From contig OZ176052.1 of the NCBI GenBank assembly GCA_964247055.1, positions 3,410,001-3,474,000 of the forward strand: 64,000 bases of DNA, written 5' to 3'. Origin of the DNA: Paragordius varius (taxonomy: Eukaryota > Nematomorpha). The notes beneath the pieces were generated by a model that was not told where the DNA came from, did no database searches, and saw only the letters and a program-made list of their open reading frames with translations. A program made the translations under genes and the position numbers. Of this stretch, positions 59,101 to 64,000 are shown piece after piece; position 1 is the stretch's first letter; every line of letters begins with the position of its first letter.

Positions 59101-61615
59101 TAAATTGATTGAACAACCAATCAAAAATAATGTTTCCATTTTTCAAAATATTTTTAAGTCGGTAGATTCAACAAAAAAGCCCGCCTCCTCTCAACTTAAA
59201 AAGAAATCTCCGACCAAAATTAAACGCCTAAAAACTGAAAATACAGTCTTAGATGAGGAAAATAAAGGGTTTAATTCAAACACAAAATCTGAAACATTAA
59301 AATCTATTGATTTAAAGACAGAGGATATAGAATCAGATGTCACAATCGTACCCCAAAACATGACTGTTAATGCAGATGTTTCGAATCTGGTAAAATTAGA
59401 AAAAAACAAAATTGTTGAAGCGAATAAGATAAGTTTGAAAAAAGGTACTACACCAACAATTACAAACAAATCAAAAGCTTCACTCAAACAAGTTAATAAA
59501 TGCGACATTAAACCACCTGTAACAGAATCTGTAGAAACAAATATTTCCAAAACCGATTCCAATCTGGATGATATTATACAAAATCAAAGTTTAATAGCTT
59601 TCAGAAAACGGTTTACTAAAATTTCTATGGAGAATAAGGATTCCTCATTGATTTATAAAAAACCGTCGATAAAGGAAAAAGAGCTTGAAACTCTAAATAC
59701 GGAAACACACAATAATAATGAAAAATCAGCCACCAAAACAGCTGAACGTGGATTAGAAGAAAACGGCAATATAAATGACAAAGAGGTCAAGGTAGAATTT
59801 CACCAAAAATCAGAAACAATCGATATAGAAGCAGGCCGTGAAAATATTGATAATGTAAATGCGAACTCACCACATATTGAGGTCAATCCAATTGAAATTG
59901 GCAAGCTAAAAGAATTAAACAATATTACAAATGACAATATTAATGATGAAACTAGTACATCTATCAAAAAAGAAAATGTTTTAACAACCAAAATATCCTT
60001 AGTCACTGAAATAGACTGTAACATTTCCAAAAAAAATATTTCATCTCCACCCATAATTAACGCTCAAATAGATAAAAACATGGAAAAGGAGATATGTGAA
60101 ATTAGGCATGAATCCGATACGATAACAAATTTACCACAATCAAGCCCTGATCCAGTAATGACAGAAAAATTCCCAATAACAATCAATAAGTAAATTTAAT
60201 AGTTTTATGTAAATACCTAATAATAATTGTTTAATGTAATAATTAAAAAAATTTATATTTAATAAGATCATGATCAAGTCTAAAAAATCTTAAAACTTTA
60301 TTAAAAAGTGGAATACTCTAATTAATATATTAATTGCCTTAACACGTTTATAATTGGAATAAAAAAAGCTATTTAGCTTCATTTTAACAATATTATCAGT
60401 GTATTTATTCTATATGAAAACGATATATATAATATATTTAATGATGTAAAGCGAGAATTTGGATTTTTTAATGCGATCCCAGTTACAAAATTAGAGGATT
60501 AAAGGGCGGTATGCTTCTATTGGATAAAAAATTATATATCCCTAATTAATTGATATATGAAAAACATTTTGATTTTATAAAATTTATTATGCTGTTCTGC
60601 TCAAATAGGTTATTATTATCAGATTCGATGATAGCATAATCTTTAATTTAGAATATCACTTACAAATACCAATCATATCGTATTGGATAAAACTATTTCC
60701 GATTCTTTTGACAATCAAGAACTCTCACCCTCAGCAAAACAAGATATTGATTTATTAGATCAGAGTTTGGATAAGGTCAACTTGCAAAAAGATTCGCCAA
60801 AAACTACTAACGATCTTCGATCATATCGGTATGTTATTATTTTTTTACAAAATAAACGGATATATTGCGTTTTTCTTATTTGTGTTCAATAAGTTTAGAT
60901 CTGACAGGTAATAATATTATAACCGTGATTTGGCCTTAAACTTAAACATATTTCTGGTATACATGTTATAAAATTTAGAAATTTTTTTAAATCGTTTTAC
61001 TTTTTTTATATGATTTTTATTTTGATTATCCAGATTTTTTCGATGATTTTGCATTGATAAACGGTTAGACCGGTTATTTTGTTATTTGTCAAAATAATAC
61101 TATCTCTAATTTTTTATAACATATACTTTATAAATATTAAATTTAGATTGCGCACAAATTTATATAAATCTAAACCAACCAATATTAATATTATATCATC
61201 AACCAAGTCAGAATCTGATGTTTGCATAAACACACTGCCTGATACTACACCTTTATCACCTCAAAAATCAATAGGCCATACTGAAGAGATATCAGAAAAA
61301 CAATTGAAGCAATCCGAAAAACCTTATTCACTAAGACACAAAAAATATAAAAATAATTCCGCGTTTCATCCATACAAACATGCCTTAAATGACATAACTA
61401 TTATGGATAACAAATGTAAAAGTGAATCATCCAACAATAATATGTTAAATCATGATAATAAGGTTCAATCAGTAGAGCCCGAATATAATCACGCAACATA
61501 TGAAATTATAAGAAACACCACTCCCATCAATATTGTACCAAATGGTTCACTTTTTGCCATTGAAAAAATATCTTCTATTAATGAAGAAAGTCCATCATGT
61601 GAATTTATTAAATAA
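50554..61615 (+). CDS. PHF14: PHF14-like PHD-finger chromatin reader
   Basis: PHF14 binds histone H3 tails in the nucleus. Twenty exons: 50554-50605, 50629-50867, 50892-50932, 50955-51010, 51085-51141, 51986-52775, 53603-53714, 54120-54214, 54705-55073, 55191-55264, 55929-56109, 56564-56762, 57081-57258, 57342-57448, 57526-57567, 57618-57662, 57762-58013, 58727-60189, 60652-60828 and 61147-61615, giving 1665 residues (human about 890-950). The N terminus has the family's acidic SEDSSDDSDY. PHD1 runs LICIICLNDN, ECDICG, HEECYG and then EPWFCEPC after a long insert. The extended PHD follows (FKETDVRTWVHLVCALY, CAYCEDKLLARTGICIKCD, YFHVTCAQREGLL). The FVDLFMERE coiled coil matches human FVNYYFERN. 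The C-terminal half is disordered, and the two further PHD fingers of vertebrate PHF14 are not seen. Joins after residue 600 are less certain than the PHD joins. Confidence 0.93.
50606..50954 (+). other. Three ultra-short PHF14 introns (23, 24, 22 nt)
   Basis: Introns at 50606-50628 (GTATTT..TATAG), 50868-50891 (GTATAG..TTTAG) and 50933-50954 (GTTAAA..TTTAG). Without their removal the first zinc-ligand pair (CIIC) and the second (CDIC) of PHD1 are in different frames. With removal the spacing equals that of human PHF14. The 22-nt one is the shortest intron in the window. Confidence 0.93.
51545..51840. repeat. Dispersed repeat, copy 2 (PHF14 intron 5)
   Basis: Colinear with 10470-10990 but without the inner AT-rich insert. 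It lies inside the 844-nt intron 5. Confidence 0.55.
52835..53040. mobile_element. hAT-type MITE (PHF14 intron 6)
   Basis: Ends CAGTGGTGTTTAA and, inverted, CAGTGGTACCCAT; 206 bp with inner GGCCnnnGGGCC words. The flanking 8-mers do not match, so the target duplication is lost or the ends are off by a few bases. Confidence 0.65.
53163..53452. mobile_element. MITE family 2, copy 2 (PHF14 intron 6)
   Basis: 290 bp with ends TACCATTTAC and GTAAATGGTA and the mirrored AATTCACCCTAAAAT words. It is the second transposon in the 827-nt intron 6; with the hAT MITE it makes up about 60% of that intron. Confidence 0.85.
56111..56159. repeat. (TA)n microsatellite at the start of PHF14 intron 11
   Basis: The run begins with the T of the GT donor after exon 11, so the donor reads GTATATATA and the microsatellite extends for 49 bp. 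Confidence 0.85.
57060..57079. repeat. (TA)n microsatellite at the end of PHF14 intron 12
   Basis: A 20-bp AT run ends in the TAG acceptor of exon 13 (exon starts at 57081). Confidence 0.85.
58318..58512. mobile_element. hAT-type MITE (PHF14 intron 17)
   Basis: 195 bp, beginning CAGGGGTGTCCAA and ending TTGGACACTACTG. An 8-bp target duplication, GTCTAAAA / GTCTAAAT (one mismatch), flanks it at 58310-58317 and 58513-58520. Confidence 0.9.
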
Positions 61616-61689
61616 ATTGTTAACTTAATTTTTTATAATTTATTTAACGCATCGCTGTAACTTAGTCTTTTTTAAAGAGAAAGAATTAA

Positions 61690-62008
61690 TAGTCCATAGT
61701 CAAAATTTTTTCGGATGCTTAATTTTTATAAGATGGGGCTAAAATCATGGGTTAATTTGAAAAGATCTTGGCTTAAATTTTTGTCTTTATACCCAATGCA
61801 CTAAATTAAAATTTATCCTGCTTTGTAATATCTAAAACAATTATTTTATTCTGATAGCTTATCCGAAAAACGTTTCAATATGGTGGCGTATTTAACAATG
61901 TGTAGGTCTAGAAATTAAAAAAGCTGGTCTGGGTTTTTGTCTTTCCTCTTGCTTATAACTTGGGCGAAAATAAAAGATCTTTATCTATATTAAGAGTTGA
62001 GCAAGCTT
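61690..62008. repeat. Satellite-like monomers, left of the hAT element (locus 3)
   Basis: The word TTTTTGTCTTT recurs about 160 bp apart (near 61780 and 61940), and CCGAAAAACGTTTCAATA near 61860 is a variant of the satellite core. The run continues beyond the hAT insertion at 63467. Confidence 0.5.
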
Positions 62009-62016
62009 ACCCAGCG

Positions 62017-63458
62017 CAGAAGCGTACTGAGGGGGGGCAAGGGGGTGCATCATGCCCCGGGTGCCATTATTTAGGCGCGCCTAAATGATTTTTATTTAAA
62101 TTTAAAATATGCAAAAATAATAACCTTCAAGTAAGCAGCAATTTACGTAATAATCTTCAAAATAATATAAAAATTATATAAATGAGATTAAGAGCAAATA
62201 TCATGTAAAGAACAACTTTCATGTAGATATTTCCTGCAACAGATGCATTATTTTTTCGCTTAAAAAACGTTTCTTTATCACGCATATATTGTTGATTCAT
62301 GTATTGCCTTTAATTAAATTATTTTAACTTCTCTCTCTCTGTTCAAAACCTTATCTCTTGTCCCTATAATATTGCATTTTTATTTTAATCATATTCAATT
62401 TCAAACAATTTTATTTATTTAAATCCTCAAGATCATTCCATTTCTAACAAGGAAGGTTTTTATTAATAATATGGCCTTGTATTCTTTATAATGACTTTCA
62501 TTTTCATCAGCTATCAATGCCTGAACTCAGCGGTTACGCAAATAGCAAACGAAAAGGAAGAGAATAAAACAAATAAAATGCGAATGAGTATGAAATCTTC
62601 TTTAACGAAAATATCTGACTATCACTATAACATTGAAAAATAGTATGCGACACAAACATGGTACTCCTTAATAATAATAACATTTATACACCTGAAACCC
62701 TATTTATTGAAAATAGAGATGAGAAAACTACAAATATACCATTAGTAATTCCAAGCGCTTTACCTATAGAGTTTAATGATGTCGCCTTTTTAAAATTTAT
62801 TAATAATATGTTCCCGTAATATTTAATTTACTTCGCACTGAAATGATTCGTGAATCTCAACGATTTCAAACTAAATGCAATCTCTTTGAAACAAAAAATC
62901 ATCGTTCAATGCCCCATTCTTGGTTTTTTCGACGTGTGGTTAAAAAAGAAGGATTAGAAGTTGAGAGGTCTTTGCTTATATATTCACCAAAGAACAAATC
63001 TGCGTATTGTTTTTGTTGCCTACTTTTTGATTGATCAAATTCTTTACCATCATCTTTTATAACTATGCATGATTTTAGTAAATGGAGGAAAAAAGATAAA
63101 TTAATCCATCATGAAAATAGCCTCAATCATCATAAAGCATTTAGTACTTGGAAAGAGGGAGAAAGAAGATTGAATAAATAAAACAGGGATTGATGGTGCT
63201 CTAGAAGCTCATATACAATCGGAAAAGAATGGATGGCGAAATATTTTACATCGAATATTGGGCTGCATGAAATTTTTAATCAACCAAAATCTCCCTTTTC
63301 GAGGATATGTTGAAAGTTTAATATACTTATCTATGGTGTTTAGGTTGCAACGTTTGTATTTTTTACTAAATTGTTTTATTAACTTTCAAAAAGAGTACGA
63401 AGGGGATCGCCATAAGAGTTTTATGCCCCGGGCGCCACAAATGCCCAGTATGCCACTG
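62017..63458 (+). mobile_element. TTF/ZMYM1-type hAT transposon, truncated inside
   Basis: TIRs CAGAAGCGTACTGAGGG and, inverted, CAGTGGCATACTGGGCA with a perfect 8-bp target duplication, ACCCAGCG, at 62009-62016 and 63459-63466. The 1442-bp element keeps only the 5' part of a transposase gene and both termini. It sits inside a satellite monomer: the flanks resemble the TTACCCAGCrGC phrase near 16420 and 63557. Confidence 0.9.
62640..63330 (+). pseudogene. TTF-type zinc-finger hAT transposase, 5' fragment
   Basis: Frames encode the TTF/ZMYM1-like zinc finger: HRSMPHSWFFRRV, SPKNKSAYCFCCLLFD, then FSKWRKKDKLIHHENS and LNHHKAFSTW. A stop follows CLLFD, and another lies after ERRLNK near 63180. 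The RNase H-like catalytic core and the dimerisation end are missing, so the copy is inactive by deletion as well as by stops. Confidence 0.85.
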
Positions 63459-63466
63459 ACCCAGCG

Positions 63467-64000
63467 GCCTATTTAATAAAAACTCCGCACTATATTTTCT
63501 CATAGAAAATCATTCATATTGAATGGCGTATTTAGTATAGGTAGGGTGGAGCCATACCCAGCGGCTAATTTTAAAAAATGCTTTTCGCTTGGAAAGTAGG
63601 TAAAACCATTGTGGAATGCATATAGCCTCAAAACTTGGGAAAGTCACATGTTTCTGCATAGTCGTGTTTATTATAGAGGATGTGACCCTATCCACGAATA
63701 ATAATTTCTGTTTAAACGGAAAATACATAAAATTAATTTTTATATTAAATAGTTTTCATATTTTGGACGAAAATTAGCTTTTCTGCGGTTTATTTTGCAG
63801 AGGGTCAAGCCCGACTCTACGGCTAATTTGAGGCTGAGCTAAATGTTTGCTTTTATATTGTAAATGCATAATACAACTATTTATTTTTAATAGTCTTATA
63901 ACTATGCTGAATAAATATTTTTGAAGAACTTGGTTTTTTTGCAATAAATGTATGGGTGGGTCATAAAGATAAGGGGATCATAAAGGGCCGACAATGATCG
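63467..64000. repeat. Satellite-like monomers, right of the hAT element (locus 3)
   Basis: Contains TACCCAGCGGCTAATTTTAA near 63556, close to TACCCAGCAGCCAATATTAA at 16419, plus A-rich runs and GGCTAA words. It runs off the right edge. Confidence 0.5.

Noticed and set aside
50554-61615. Two adjacent genes (PHF14 plus a separate gene from about 58700)
   Set aside because: Exon phases chain through exon 17 to exon 18 without conflict and no new start with promoter context was seen; it remains possible and is noted as such.
62843-63034. Independent zinc-finger host gene
   Set aside because: It lies inside TIRs with an 8-bp target duplication and matches TTF-type hAT transposases.

Overview
The window is nuclear DNA of an AT-rich animal. 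Five multi-domain proteins of metazoan type can be read: a Disabled (Dab) adaptor, the Holliday-junction resolvase GEN1, a vasculin/GPBP1-like factor, the RBR ubiquitin ligase ANKIB1 and the chromatin reader PHF14. A sixth gene, rich in proline and tyrosine, is not recognised. Exon joins were worked out by hand from reading frame, GT/AG sites and remembered family sequences. For Dab, GEN1 and PHF14 the summed exon lengths divide by three and end in one stop.

The main discovery is in the introns. Eleven introns are only 22-28 nt long, and all are among the first three introns of their gene. None of the 30 introns further downstream is shorter than 50 nt; most are 70-1200 nt and several carry small transposons. 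Introns averaging about 26 nt are known from dicyemid mesozoans, and short-5'/long-3' introns are known from schistosomes. The sequence therefore suggests a dicyemid- or flatworm-like lophotrochozoan parasite, but this is inference.

Layout: 1-2.77 kb, a 39/42-bp minisatellite. 5.4-7.7 kb, the unrecognised gene (-). 9.9-12.1 kb, MITEs and fold-back repeats. 12.3-15.7 kb, a hAT transposon with TIRs and 8-bp target duplication that holds a second, inverted transposase fragment. 16.0-16.9 kb, degenerate ~165-bp satellite. 17.5-21.55 kb, GEN1 (-), divergent from Dab (+, 21.6-29.2 kb) with 50 bp between the two start codons. 31.7-33.8 kb, vasculin-like gene (-). 34.7-37.0 kb, Ty3/Gypsy pol fossil (-). 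37.0-38.2 kb, more satellite. 39.0-39.2 kb, a palindromic MITE. 39.6-45.7 kb, an intronless 2023-codon ANKIB1 (-). 48.1-50.1 kb, a 2-kb inverted repeat. 50.55-61.6 kb, PHF14 (+) in 20 exons. 61.7-64 kb, satellite split by a TTF/ZMYM-type hAT element.

The genes are ordinary housekeeping and signalling genes (endocytic adaptor, DNA repair, transcription, ubiquitin, chromatin) and do not form a functional cluster. No rRNA, tRNA or CRISPR was found.
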